DNA of 64,000 nt from the NCBI GenBank assembly GCA_003342815.1, contig PTEX01000420.1, positions 290,995-354,994 on the forward strand, given 5' to 3'. Positions 1 through 13,100 of this stretch are shown piece by piece. The notes below the pieces were generated by a model. It was not told the origin of the DNA, did no database searches, and was given only the letters and a program-made list of their open reading frames with translations. A program made the translations under genes and the position numbers. Each line of letters begins with the position of its first letter. Position 1 is the first letter of the stretch. The DNA is from Eudromia elegans. Its lineage: Eukaryota; Chordata; Aves; Tinamiformes; Tinamidae.

Positions 1-3000
1 ACCAGTCCCATGGAGCACTTTTTGCATACACAGTTTGAGGATATTCTAGTTTGCAAGCAGCGTATCTTTTGCTCTCTTAAGCCAACTCAGGATGTTCCCT
101 GATACATAGGATCAGAGACCTCACAAGTAACACTGTAATTGTGAGAGTATTTGTTGAGTAGATCAATTACAATTTGCAATTCTGCACCCTTTGCATTTTC
201 TGTTAGTCAAACCTTCATCTGGACTTAGTACCTGTTATCCACATAGATCTCAGATCTTACTACAGTTCTTACTTAGCCCATACACAAAATTTCCCTTTCT
301 AAGGAAGGAGCTATGTTGTGATGTGCTCCTGCATCTTACTCCAACATGGAGTAAGAACACAGCCAGAGTTTGTATCCAAAGCCAGGAGCCTTGAAACACT
401 TCTGAGTCATTCAGTTCACATGTAGCCTAACAATTTTTAAAACATCAATATTCTTTATCAAAACTAATTATAATTTTTTAAATCAATATTTCAGTTAAAA
501 TATCTTAAATTTCTGTATTCTACACAGATTTATCTCTTTGTAGAAAAAAAAAGCTTGATTTTGTGATTGAATTTTAGCATAGAAATAGGTCATTCCATCA
601 GACTCAAATTCTTGATCATCAGCATTATCCTAGGATTGCTGTCTACTGCAGTTTACAGATTTCTCTTTGGCAAACTTTAGTGGACTCAGAAAAAGTGAAG
701 CTACTGGAGAAACATTTAGTTACAATCTTGAGTTTTAAAGCGCAAACCAAGAGAGGACAATGGGTTATAAATTCTGGCATCACTTGACATTAAGATCCTT
801 CTCTCTGCTTGCCTAATTCAATAATAATCCAGAGCAGAACAGCTGTAACAGCTGTTAGTGGATTTGTGTCATCTATCCATCACAGAGTAGATTATACTGA
901 ATAACTTCTCTCTGAGTTAGCAGAGGTAATGAGGAATGAGAAAGCAAAGTGAGAATAGGTTTTCAGCACTCTTCTGCTATTTGGAGTCCATAAAATAATA
1001 ATGGATTTTGGAAGGTTCTCTTCAAAAGACTGGAAATTATGGCCCCTCAGGCTATCAAATGGTGATACTTACACCGAACAATTTTTAGCTCTGTTGTCTA
1101 AATCACAGACTAATAGAAATATCATTAAGGGTAAGACATTTGGCTGTTTTTTGTTCTATTTTTGAAAAAGTGAGTCTCTAGAAGTGGTAGTAAGAGGTGA
1201 ATGCAATCAGGGAGAAAGCATATTAATCTTGTCCTTGAAAACTGTGGAATTCAAACAAGAAGGTGGAATGGAGAGCTAATATACAACTTGTGCTACCAAT
1301 TACTCTGCTTCACAAACCAAGCCTAACCAAGCTCACCAAATCACCGCTGTATAATACTTCTGTCTTTGCACAATTCCAAAACAAAACTAACTCATCCATT
1401 TCTTCTTCAAATGAAATCCTGACTATGCCTCACATAGATCAATTCTGGGACTACCTTGGAAGAGAATTCCAGAGTCAAATATCCTCTGCTGAGCCTGCCT
1501 TGCTAGCAGCTGCCTAACAATTAAACCTATGGACACCTTGCTCAAATGTCTGTTAACCTCTACAGTCCTGGGAATGATGGAGAAATGAAGGAAGTGTGTT
1601 TCAATCTACTTAACTGCTGTGCTCTGCTAGGAGTCATATAGAACTGTGCTCATGCAGTCATGGTCCTAGTGGGTGCTCTGCCCTGGGATGACATAACTGA
1701 GATGGAATACCTGCTACAGCATCCACTGCATGCCAGTCTAAAGTAAATACCCAGGAAGAGGGAATATGCCATTCCAGAAGCAGGGAAGATAAAGCTGAGC
1801 TTGCCGCACTTCACTCAAGAAGGACGTAAGGCACACATCCATACTGCCAACATTTTGCAGAGAGAGAGACAAACACTCATTGAGAAAAGGTATCTACATT
1901 CTCTCAAGTTCTGTAAGCTTTTATAAATTCCTTCTTTAACATCAGCCCTGTCTCACTCAGATTAAAGTTCAGTGATTTTTTTTCATACCCATCTCTCAGT
2001 CAGACATTTTATAGGCAAAAATACTGTTCTGCTGGCTTGGCACACTGCCTGTAATCAGCAAAATTCTGCGACAGTAGCGTAATTCGTTTCAGCACCTCTC
2101 CTGAAAGAAGAAAGGTGCAGAATATAAGAAAAAGAGAAGAGTGAAAAAAACAAAGCCTGTGCATCCTGTATTTTGGACAATATATCCCAATCTATCTGGA
2201 TTTTCGAGCAGTTGAGGAGACAACATCCTACAAGAATGCAAAACAGAAATACAGAGAGAAAAAAAAAGAGGAAAATAAAAGGAAAAAATGTAAAGAAACA
2301 TTCATAAACTGGTAAATTTTATAAAGAACTTGTGAAATAGAGTGTTATTCCCGGTTTATCTCAAGTAAACATAAACTAGCAAGGGACAGGGACACTAATC
2401 CTGCCTCCAAATTTTGCACCTATGTGATGTGTTGTTAAAATTACATCAGATCAAAAAAAGCAGAGTCAATCTTTATGAAAAGTGCAGTAAGTTCCACAAA
2501 TTAGTGCTTAAGCAAAGAGACTACAAGAGGCACATATTGTTTGTAATTCTCATACTAAAACTAGAACAGCAGCTCTCAAGCATTCTAGATTTTGCAGAGA
2601 AATAGGGATGACACCTAAAGAAGGAGTGCAACATTTTACTGGCACAAGACAGAAGACTACCTAATAGCTGAGCATTTTCTTCACTAGAAACCAGGAATTT
2701 GAGGACAAGATCCTCCCATCTGTATCATTCATCTTCACAGTGGGTTCAAATAATATTCCTGGCCAGAAAAGACACCAGAATATAATGAAAGTGCAAAAAT
2801 TGACAGCTGGTTGTATCTATCACATTTGGGCGTTTTTTAAGCTTAATTAATTCTGTCTTGTCAAATCAGCTCTTCTTAATTTATTGAGAGGGAGGTCTGT
2901 GAAATTTCTGTGGGTTCTGATATCTTGTACTAAACACTTTAGGTGCATTTTCAGAAGTCCAATTATGTATTAACTGTATGTATTCATCAATACTTGCCGG

Positions 3001-3839
3001 GTTCCACAGTAACTGTCAGATATTAAATCTTTGGCACACTGTGACCTGTCTTTAGTCATTGTCTCAGTCAAATTACCTGGTACTGAAAAAAAAGTAGTTT
3101 ATAATTCCCATGGCCTAGTTAGTATATTTTCTTAAAAAGAGGTGCCTCTATTATCTCAGACACATTTTAATTGACAGAGAACTCTGGTTTACTTACAAAT
3201 TGAGTTACCTCCTGTTTTAATTGGTTAAGGTTGCTGAACAAATGCTATGCAACCTTTACTATTCATGTGCTCCAGAACCTTCTTTTGACACTTCTTCAAT
3301 TATATTTTACTTTTATGGCAAAACACAGCTTTTGTAATACCTTTGTAATATATTCTATTAATATCTTCTTAATATATTTTTGTAATATCTTCTAGACAGT
3401 AAGGCAGATATAAAAAGATTATTCCACTTACTTGAAGAGTCTCTATCTCTCTGTCCTCTGTAACACTTTCCAAGTTCTTCGTAAGTCTAAAAGATTTAAC
3501 AATTCTCTGATCGCCATTTCTTTGCTCAAACTTATGCAAATGTGATTAAACATATGTAAAGTGTTTTTAAAAGAAAGACTAGCCTTGGTCAAAATCTCAA
3601 ATACTTAGCATACTCCCACAGGCACTAATACATCACATCAACCAGACTGAGTGCTCTGGTGATGCTGAAGGTACATCTGCTTTCCTATTTGCTGTGTCAC
3701 CCAAGCAAGACCTGTTTCAATCAAGAAGAAGGAGTATTCAGCAGGAAATGGCACCTTCCTGTGAGCTTATCACACTCAGCTACTGAAAGAGCATCTTTTG
3801 CAAGAGAGAACAAAATGTTCTGAAGTCTAAAGGCCTCAT
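1..3839. other. AT-rich non-coding DNA, no gene seen
   Basis: Open frames here are under 91 codons, have no paired splice signals or recognisable domain, and look like chance. No tRNA, rRNA or clear repeat is seen. Confidence 0.6.
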
Positions 3840-4120
3840 GTTATCTGCGGCTTAGAAGTGGTTTCGTGACTAGAGGTGTGCGCTGAGTGGCTCCCTCTGC
3901 ACTAAACACACTGGGCTCACTGAGGATCGCTGAGGCCAGGAAACATTCACCCAGCTGGGCTGCAGGGAGGTGAGCCCCAACCTCACGCAGCGAGTGCGCC
4001 CGTGAGCTCGTCGCCTTCCCAACCCTGCGAGGCTCTCCGGAACGGAAACACGCGGATGAGGCAGCCAGGCCCTCCGTATTTCTGTGGGAAACAGCAACCT
4101 TCCTTGTTGTCACTTCTCAA
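3840..4120. other. Isolated CpG-rich patch
   Basis: A patch of CpG dinucleotides (gcagcgagtgcgcccgtgag) in an otherwise AT-rich region, open in several frames. No start, splice context or homology makes it a gene. It may be an old inserted sequence. Confidence 0.35.
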
Positions 4121-6930
4121 GGAAGGCCGTCTATATGAAGAAATGAAGGTTATGCAGACGTCTGTATCCAAACCCAACACATAGAAGCTGCATACCTTTC
4201 CAGGTGTATGTACCAATGTTGTCTAGCATATAGAACCTAAGATGACTCTGACATTTTCTGGGAACTTAATTCCACAAGGAAATAGAATTTGATAATGGAT
4301 GGAGGTTAAACAGAGAAGATTAGAAGTGTTGATAGTTATCCGTCTTTATTGCCTTGATCTTTCTCTCCGGTGGTCTAAATCTGAAGAGAAGACGAATGAA
4401 ACCTTTCAGTACAAGTGCAAAATGTATTATCAGTGTGCCAGATACTGGCTGTAATGTTTCTATAGTTCCCTATTAGAAGGTGAAAAAGTCCTCCATTAAA
4501 TATGGTCTAGTATCTTTTATAAATTTTCCTATTGTACACTATCTGTGCGCAGTGAAAACTTAATCTGCAGCCACCCAAGATCACCTTTAAGCTGAATGCA
4601 GTAGCACACTGCATTTCAAAGTATTAACAAAAGTAAATCCCAGGTCAGTGGGTGATGAGATGTGGACGTTTCTTTGCAGAGCTTAAATGGGACATTGTTG
4701 TTGAGATGTGGCACATTTACCAAGAGATTTTGTGAAGGAAAGAGCTATAGCAAACAGCAGAAAGGACTGCTGGAATGGCTAAGAAAAAAAGAAGTGTGGA
4801 AATAAGCAAAAATAAAAATAAATTAAAAATAGGATGTGGAATGGGAAAGACAGCCAAGAAAAAGTGTTAATAAAAGGTATTGGATGAAAGCCCAGAATAG
4901 AAGCACAACAAATACAAACAGCTAGCAAATGTACAAATAACAGGGTGAAAATCCACAGAGAATGGCAGAGTCCATCCTCCCCTTGCATGCAGAGCTGAAC
5001 AAATAGAGTTACGAGGAATTCTGGAGAATGCCAGCAGTGAAGTAACGAGAGTATAAGAATTTCTTTCAAGCCAAAAGACAGAGACAGAGCAATGTCACCT
5101 GTGAGGTATCGGGAGATGATACAGTGATCAAATGGCTACATGATTCTTGGCTACCTGATGGAATAACAGACGTCTCAAAACGAGTGATCTCAGCTACCAG
5201 AACAATGCCCACTTGCTATGCAGATTTGTAAAGTATGCAAGGGCCTTTCACACAAGATTAGCAAAAGAACATGAAAGCGGGAGTTTCAGATATTGTTTGT
5301 ACCTTATGGAGATGAATAATTCTCAGTCATTGGTCTACACGGTGAACTCTCTCTTTTTTTCCTCTATTCACTTAAGTTTTTCATTTTTTTCAAGTTTATT
5401 AGTGAACTGATTTCAACTAGTAATTACTGAAGATGTTTAATGTTTACTCTAAAATATTTGTGGTTTCTTTACTAAAATACTTAATATTTAATCATCAGAA
5501 TTTGAACTATAGAATTTAGTTTGAGTCTGCTTATAAAGTTATAGTTACTCCCTGGCCTTGATGAGCTTCACTTTACAATTAGGAGAGATTTAACAAGTCT
5601 CTGACGAGAGTGTTTATATAAAATTGAAAATGTTACACAATTGTTACCCTTTTAACCCAAGCATAGACATTGGATTTACTAATAGAAAAGGTGTTTAAGA
5701 ACAAGCAGAATATGTATTTTACTATGTCAATGGTAAAATGTACTAACTACAAACTTTAAAGTTTTCTCCTTCAGTAAAAAATGGTTATAGTATATGCTCA
5801 TTCTTGCCAGGAGATAAAGGATTAGTTCTTTCATTATTTCCTTTTTATATAGTTCAGTTTGGGAGTTGGGATGCTGTTTGCCCTTCTGCAGTTGGGAGTA
5901 CTTCTTAGTTTTTAAATAGCTCCACTTTTGTGGCAAAAACACGAACAACACGAACACGAACTTCTTATATATTAAAACATGCATGCTTGAGATTCTTGAA
6001 AAGTGATCTTTTTAACACTTTAAGACAATAAACTTTGAAATAAGCACACACATATGTGCAGATAAGTGTTCATGTAATTGGAAGATGGATTAGTTTTAAG
6101 TGGAAAAAGTGGAAATGGTTAATTTTGTTTCACATTCAAAAAAAAGTTTATAAATGGGGAAAAGTATGTAAATGGGGAAAAGACAAAATAAAAAAAGGCC
6201 AAATGGAAAAGTTATTATCTACATTTAATGTTATATAAGGAATTTTGTAGGAGAAAAGAGGATAGGAAAATATTTTGGAGCAGTTTTCCGTTAGATTAAG
6301 AAAGATTTTTACAAGTGGGAAGTGGTGCAGTTAATCCAGCTTCAGGTTCCCAGCCTGCTTAAGATATCTCAAGCCATACAAGAAAGATCTGAGGTATCTA
6401 ACATCAATCACCACTTTTAAGAGACTAGAACTGTGGTAGAAAAGAAGTAGTTAGGTTCTTATCTTCTTCAAAACCATATCACTTTCAAGGCGCAGCAAAA
6501 TTCACTCCCTTTTTGCCAGGTCATTCCTCGTGACAAATTTCAAATACTTGCTTAGAAACGTGCACATGGTGAAGACTTGTACTGAACAGTTGGAAGAATT
6601 CACCAAAGCAGGCTAACTTTTTCTACGATTGGCAAAGTCTCACCTTTCTTTATAAATCACCTAGAAAATTGAGTTACGGATAGAAGACAAGCAAAGAAAA
6701 TTTCCTCTCAAAGCATAGAAGTTTGACAGAATTGTAAAAAAATAAAAACCATGGCATATAACGGAAATGATTAAACAACCATAACAGGAAATACACATAT
6801 CTGTACCTCGTTACATGGAATCTACTCCAGAAACTTTCTGTCTGAAGAAGTGTTTCTTTGGTTAGTTCCCTTTCCTAACCACTGCCTTCCTCTCCACAGA
6901 CAATTTGAGTTAAAAATAAAGTAGAAAGGC
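4121..6930. other. AT-rich non-coding DNA
   Basis: No gene seen. A short imperfect repeat of aaatggggaaaag occurs near 6,150-6,185. Confidence 0.55.
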
Positions 6931-6939
6931 TTTGAGGAT

Positions 6940-7110
6940 ATTTTTAGGCCTATCTAGTCCTAAATTCCCCTTCTTTCCAATCAAGACAAACAAAAGTCCC
7001 AAATCCTCTTGTCACAGGGTTAAACCAAAAATCCACTGGCCTTTGCCTGCTGGGTCAAAGCAAACAAAAGTCCTAAATATCCTTTCCTCAAGTTCTATAC
7101 AAACAAAAAC
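6940..7110 (+). repeat. Degenerate tandem repeat with period about 75 bp
   Basis: The motif caaacaaaagtccyaaat occurs near 6,987 and 7,060, with a weaker copy (caaacaaaaacctccc) near 7,100 and a partial one near 6,955. The 78-codon open frame through it is probably a by-product. Confidence 0.5.
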
Positions 7111-7169
7111 CTCCCGCTCTTCTTTTCTTCTGTCTCTAAAAGCAGAAATCCCAGACTTCTTTTTCTGAG

Positions 7170-10100
7170 GCTTTAAACAAACTCACAGATGTCTCAGGAT
7201 ATTTCCTCTCAGCAAATATTTCACCCTCATCCCGATAGCAGCCTGTAGCAAGGTTCCTACCCACTCCTGCCAGATGAGGATGCAAATCTTTGTTTGATTG
7301 TTTGTTTTATATTCCAGAGCTGGTTCTACTCAGTGAACAATGACTTGTGAACAATCTGATATGGCTGAGGCTCTGTTTCTCAGACCAACAAATGGGCCTG
7401 TTCCATGGATGAAGCAATGACAAGAAGAAAACACATAATTTTTGAGGGTAAATGAATTTCATCGAAAAATCTGGGCACTGAAGCCCAGCTAAAAACCAAA
7501 TGACATGCTCATGGGTCTTGGAGGGCAATGGTTGGTATCATGGGACCAGAAGACATCTAGGACTCACATACTGTTATGATTTCGTTTTGTTCCTTATTCA
7601 AAATCTCCTCACAGATGGACCTGTTCAGATGTCTTTCTGCACACTGCACACTGGTACACCCATAGTTCTAAAGGTACCGTCCTGGTTTTGTTTACCTTTG
7701 GTTAAATAGAAGATGTTATCCCGAGCAGAAAAGCCTGCAGACTCTGTGAAGTGCTGTGTTTCAGCACTTGGTTAATGAATCACGCCTTGTAGGATGTGAT
7801 GTTAGGTATTTCCACACGAACAACGCTAGGAAGGGTGACAAAGCTCAGTCTCGACTACATAGATGTTCCCCCGTAAGAAAATATCTTAATGATCTGATGG
7901 ATGCTTTTGGAGGGGTGGCCTCTATTTTTTGAAAAAGGCAGAAGAATATAGCAAGGTCTTGAACAACCAACAAACAGAAGATTCACTGTCAGAGCTAGAT
8001 TTCTGCACTTTTCACAAGCCATCTCAGATACATTTAAAAAAAAAAACCAACCAGAATTATTATATGCAGCTGCACAAAGGAAAGCCCATTTTGTGGATAT
8101 GCAGCAGTTATCCAAATGAAACTACAGTTTCAAGTATGTCTTAACAATGAGAGACATGCTATATAAATGTGCCAGGGCTTTAGGATCCGCAGATAAGATG
8201 GGCAATGAAGGCTCCGAGGACTTTCAAAACAGTTTTTGCTGAAAGAAGTAAAGCTTAGAAATCACACACAGAGGGGCTTAAAGAACTTTTCAAATAAGCA
8301 GTTTGTTAAGGCAACATAATGTTCACTGTTTTGTTACCAATCATGAAGTGAAAACTGGAGTGCTTAAACTAAACTTTAAAATCTAAGATGTGCGGATATT
8401 TTACAACCCACCACGTCCTTTACTACACTGTTGCCCACAATTTAAAGTGCTTTCAGAGAGCTATGTTTACTGATCCTGCTGATGCAAACCCCGCAACTAA
8501 CTAGGATTTATAAAGTAGTTTATGGGAGCTTAAGGAAAAACACCTCTTTTTACAAAAGAAGACCACGTATGGGTGTCCAAAATCCAAAAGAACTTTTGAA
8601 AAACACACATTCGCTGATTACATTTTCATACTGCATGAAATTATTAACCAGGACCAAGCAATCATGTTCAGGATAAAGGACTTTGAGGATAAGATGACTG
8701 TTGCTCTTTCTTCCCAAACAGTTAAAGAAGTTAATACCAAGCGCAGCAGATTTTACACGACTTCAAAAATGTAGGTGCGAAAGGAATAGGTAGGAAAAAG
8801 CAATTATTGGTGACACAGTTGGCATGGCCTACACAATTCAACAGCTGTGTGGCAAGACTTAAATCTGTGGCATTTAGATACTAGGCATTGTTCGAAGAAA
8901 ATAAAAGCAATGAAAGTTTTTATATCCTTCTCTCCAGAAACACCAACCTATTTTTTTCCTATAAAACATGAGTCCAGGTTTTACAGTGTAGGTAATTAAA
9001 TGCTTAGAAACAACACTGCCCTTAGAATTGGAATAGCAGCAGTAGAGAGATTCCTTTTCAAATTATGCTTGTGAATAAAAAGTGAGCTTATTTCATGCTA
9101 CTCTTTGACAATTTAATCTCCAAATGAATAAAATCTAACTTATAAAAATTATCCTGATAAGGATTACTTGTTTTCTACTTGGAATGAGCAAGCTAATATC
9201 TTAGGTCCAAGCTTCAGCCATTCATAAGTTTCCCTTTATCATAGGCATTATCAGAGGATTCAACTTTTGATATGACTGCATGGATGTAACAGAATGTGAA
9301 TCCATGTGAAACTGCTTTGTATCCCAGTTTCCTTATCCAGAAAGGAGAATTTGTTTGTCCTCGCTACAGGCCCCCATGAATAACAATACAACTACTTCTG
9401 AAATAAAATCAAACCAATTAAGATTAATCTAATTTTGTTTCATTAAAAAAATGGAACACATCACCTTTTCCATTTTTAAAACTGAGGGAGATAATTGTTC
9501 CATCTTTTCACTCACCTAGGACATGAACTACTTCTTTCTTGGTCTAAGAGGATGTAAATCTATATTTGTCATAAGATGCAAGCTGGAAAAGAATCTCTCT
9601 GTAAAATAACCAAAGTCACTGGAGAAAAGAAAGCTTGATTCTAGAGCCTGCTGGTTAAGATGTTAGCTTAAAAGAGACAGACCAGTATTTTGACCCATAT
9701 AGCAAGGGCTGTAATATCTATTTTACAGTACACAGGCAAAGAACAAAACACAGTTTGCAATTCACCCTCTAAAATTACAGTCTGACTTGCATGGTAAGCT
9801 GGGCAAAAAGAAAAAAGGAATACTTTTCCTTGCCTAACCTTAATGGATTTAGACCTCTGACTACTACGCAACACGCCATTCTGACAAAGCTATAACTCTA
9901 CTTGTAAGTTGGATTTTCTTGGTTCTCTCTTTTTTTTTTTTTTTTAATGTCTTGCACTCTAATGCCACAGGTTTACAAAACATATCTGAGTCAGGACCAG
10001 AAACAGTCGCAGGAAGTGGCAGACACAAAGCCACATGGATGTGATTTACAATGATAGGATCTACTTGACAGTCTGGAAAACACTACAAGAAGTCTCCAGG

Positions 10101-13100
10101 CCCTCTGTGCATCCTCCAGCTCTACATGGAGAACTCTAGTTACTGAGTCAAGCTCTCGGTGTCTGTGGATGAGGAAGCCAAATGGCTCTCCTATTTCCAC
10201 TAGATGAAATAGGCTATCTATGCTCCTACCCCATACGCAGACATCTGGATATACTTAAGTGTAAACATCTTAATGCAGAACTGAGGGAGTGGTGATTTCT
10301 GCACCATCTAAGAGGGAGATGGTGTTTTCTTTACACGTTACCATTCTCAGGTTTTTACTAGGCACAACAGAATATTCTCAAGAAGAGATCTGATAGAAGA
10401 TAGTGACTTTATTTTGCAATTGTTTAGGAGGAGTTTTCTTCTAAAATGGAGAGAACAGGAAAATATTTGTTTGAAGGGAGTAAATGCCATTTTTCCTGGC
10501 AATGCCAAATAAGATGAGGAATATCCAGAGAAGGCGGACTCAGTGGAGGGGCCAATGTGAGGGATGCCCTAGTCCTTCTCAGTAGACTGTATGCTACCCT
10601 TTGGGAGCCTTGCTCCCCCCAGCAAGCCCACAACTCATTAGCTGGAACCAAGGCAGGGAATAAGCTTGAGGATGGAAGAAGCACACAGAGAAATACTGAA
10701 GAGATCGGTCTAGAGGTGGCTCCCACAGAGCACCAGAGGCATCTGCAGGAAAATATGAGAGAAGCTGGGAGTGAGGGGCTGGTGTTGCCTCCCTTGATTG
10801 GCAGATGGACAAGAAAAGGTTCCAGAAGCCTAGGAGCTGGGGCCAATAAATAGGGGCATGTTGGTGCTCTGTGAGCGCCCTCCACACTGAACATCTTGGT
10901 TGGCAGGTCTGATGTTGGATCCAGGATTGGTGACCATCCTAGCTCTCTTTCTGTTATGTAACATAACACCAGGCCCACCTTGTTTTTATCATAAAGCCAT
11001 ACAGCTTAGGCAGATGGAATTGTTAGTAGGCCAATATCTGCAGAGTATCTCTTCTGTAAAAGCTGATGTTTGTGCATGGACCTTGAGTGTCGTTTCACCT
11101 TAATCCTCACCAAGAGCATTTGGAACTCTGAGTCAGCCTCTTCACTTGGAGGTGGGATGTGACATATTGATGCCATCTCCAACTCTCATGAGTGGGATGC
11201 GACACTTGGAGCACACTTGAACTGCAATACATGAAGCTAGAGCTAAAGAAGTACCCAGTCTTTCAGACTACATCTCAGGAAATTGCAGCTGAGGTCAGGC
11301 ATTGAAATTGCAAGCTTCAGGCCCCAGATATCAAAATAAGCCTGATACTACCAGGATATATTCTCCTGATCTGAGGAAGATAACCAGCTTTGAGCCCTTT
11401 TGTACAGAGGGCAGAGTTGTTTATCCTCTTGGAGGTGTAGATGAAGGCAGGTCTCAATTCATGATGCAAACATAACAGCAGTTTTTAAGGGATCCTCTGG
11501 GTGCACATCCTGCCAGGCCTCTTCTAGAAAAAGCAGAATCCTACACTGCAGCAAGTCCTCCCAAAATGGGAGTCCTCGGATTGCTCTCTCCACCATCACT
11601 CAGGAATGGGTTACTCTAGTCACTGGAGAGGAGAATCTGGGAGAGAAAATGAGTCTGATTACCCTTCCTCACTTTTGAGAGAGAAGAAAGCAAATGCAAG
11701 AAAAGAATCATAAAATCGGAGCGAGGAATGCAACAGAGAAAGGGAAGGATTTCTCTGGAAATGACAGAGAAAGTAGCAGTGGGTGGGCAGGTTAGAAGTA
11801 AGGTGAATAGATTTGGTGACAGCTTTAAGTGTGTGAGGCAGGATAAGGGAAGAGATGAGGGCACGGAGATATGGACAAGGATGAAACTAGCAACCTAGGA
11901 AAGGCCAAGGAGTCTGGAATAGACTACATTGTGAAGAGAAAGGGCAGAAGGAAGAGACGACTGTAGTTAAAATATTGATTTGGGACCTGTGAGTCAATAG
12001 TATGACTGGATACTAAGAAGAAGGAGAAAAGCAAGTCAAAGGAATGGGGAGGATGAAAGACACGATAGATCTGCAGAGAAGAGGCAGGACCCCGCCTGCC
12101 CCAGACAAGCCAGTGAGGATGGGAACAACGTGGGATGTGAAAGGTGTTCTGTGAGGGGAGGAATCAGGACACGCTCTCCATGGCTCCACCATGCCCAGCG
12201 AGGCTGGGGCACGGCCCTAGCAGCCCCTCTGCACTAGTGCCAGGTAGTATTCACTCTCTGAAGCGCAGGAAGGGTGAATCCCACCTCTGCCCCTGCCACA
12301 CAGTGCTGCCACACACCTCCTGGGCCGTGTTGCCTGGATCTTCTCTGGACACCTTACTTGAAGCTCAGAAGTCTGACTCAAACAAATGCTGAGCTCTGCA
12401 AAAATGCAATGGGACGTATGCTTTGTGCATGTGCAATGTTGCCCACCTAAACTGTCTGATACTTCAGAACAAAACTCTTTGTACCTGTTTCCTATCCGTA
12501 AGATGAACATGGCAATATCCCTGCTGCTCTTCACAGTGTGGAAGTGTAAAGAAAACCCCCCTGCGTGTTTGTGGGCTCTGCAGTGAACAAATCCAGAAGC
12601 AAGCTCGTGAGAAATAACTTCTCATGGAGTGAGCACTGTCCAGTCTGTACTCTGAAAGAAGCAGAGATCCTGCAGTAAAGGTAGTGCCCTTCCTCCTTCC
12701 CTCACCCCATATTGCTGTAGGTCACACCAGTATTCACTTTAAAAAAAAAAAAGCTATTTAGCATGCTGTGTCCCTCTTAACAACTTTGGGAGATTTGGCT
12801 TTACAGTTTTCACAATGTATTCCAAACTTTATTATTGGTTATAAGGTCATATAGTAACAGTAGCTCTGCAAGTGGCATTTAGCAGATGAGAAGGCAGCAA
12901 TAGGTACCTGCCGCTGGCTTTCCCACGGGCAGGTACGAGGTTGGCTGGTGAGCTACTGCCAGATTTCCCCGGGAGGAGGAGATTTCCCCTGTCATTCACA
13001 CGGGAATATTGTTGCGGTTCCTGGTTTCATGCACGCTACTAAGTGGAAGTGAGGAAAATCTTGTGGGTCGAGGATGCCCTGAGGAGGCGTCTGCCAACTG

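Noticed and set aside
10424..10978. 184-codon minus-strand open frame
   Set aside because: No recognisable motif, several overlapping frames are equally open, and no splice or promoter context.
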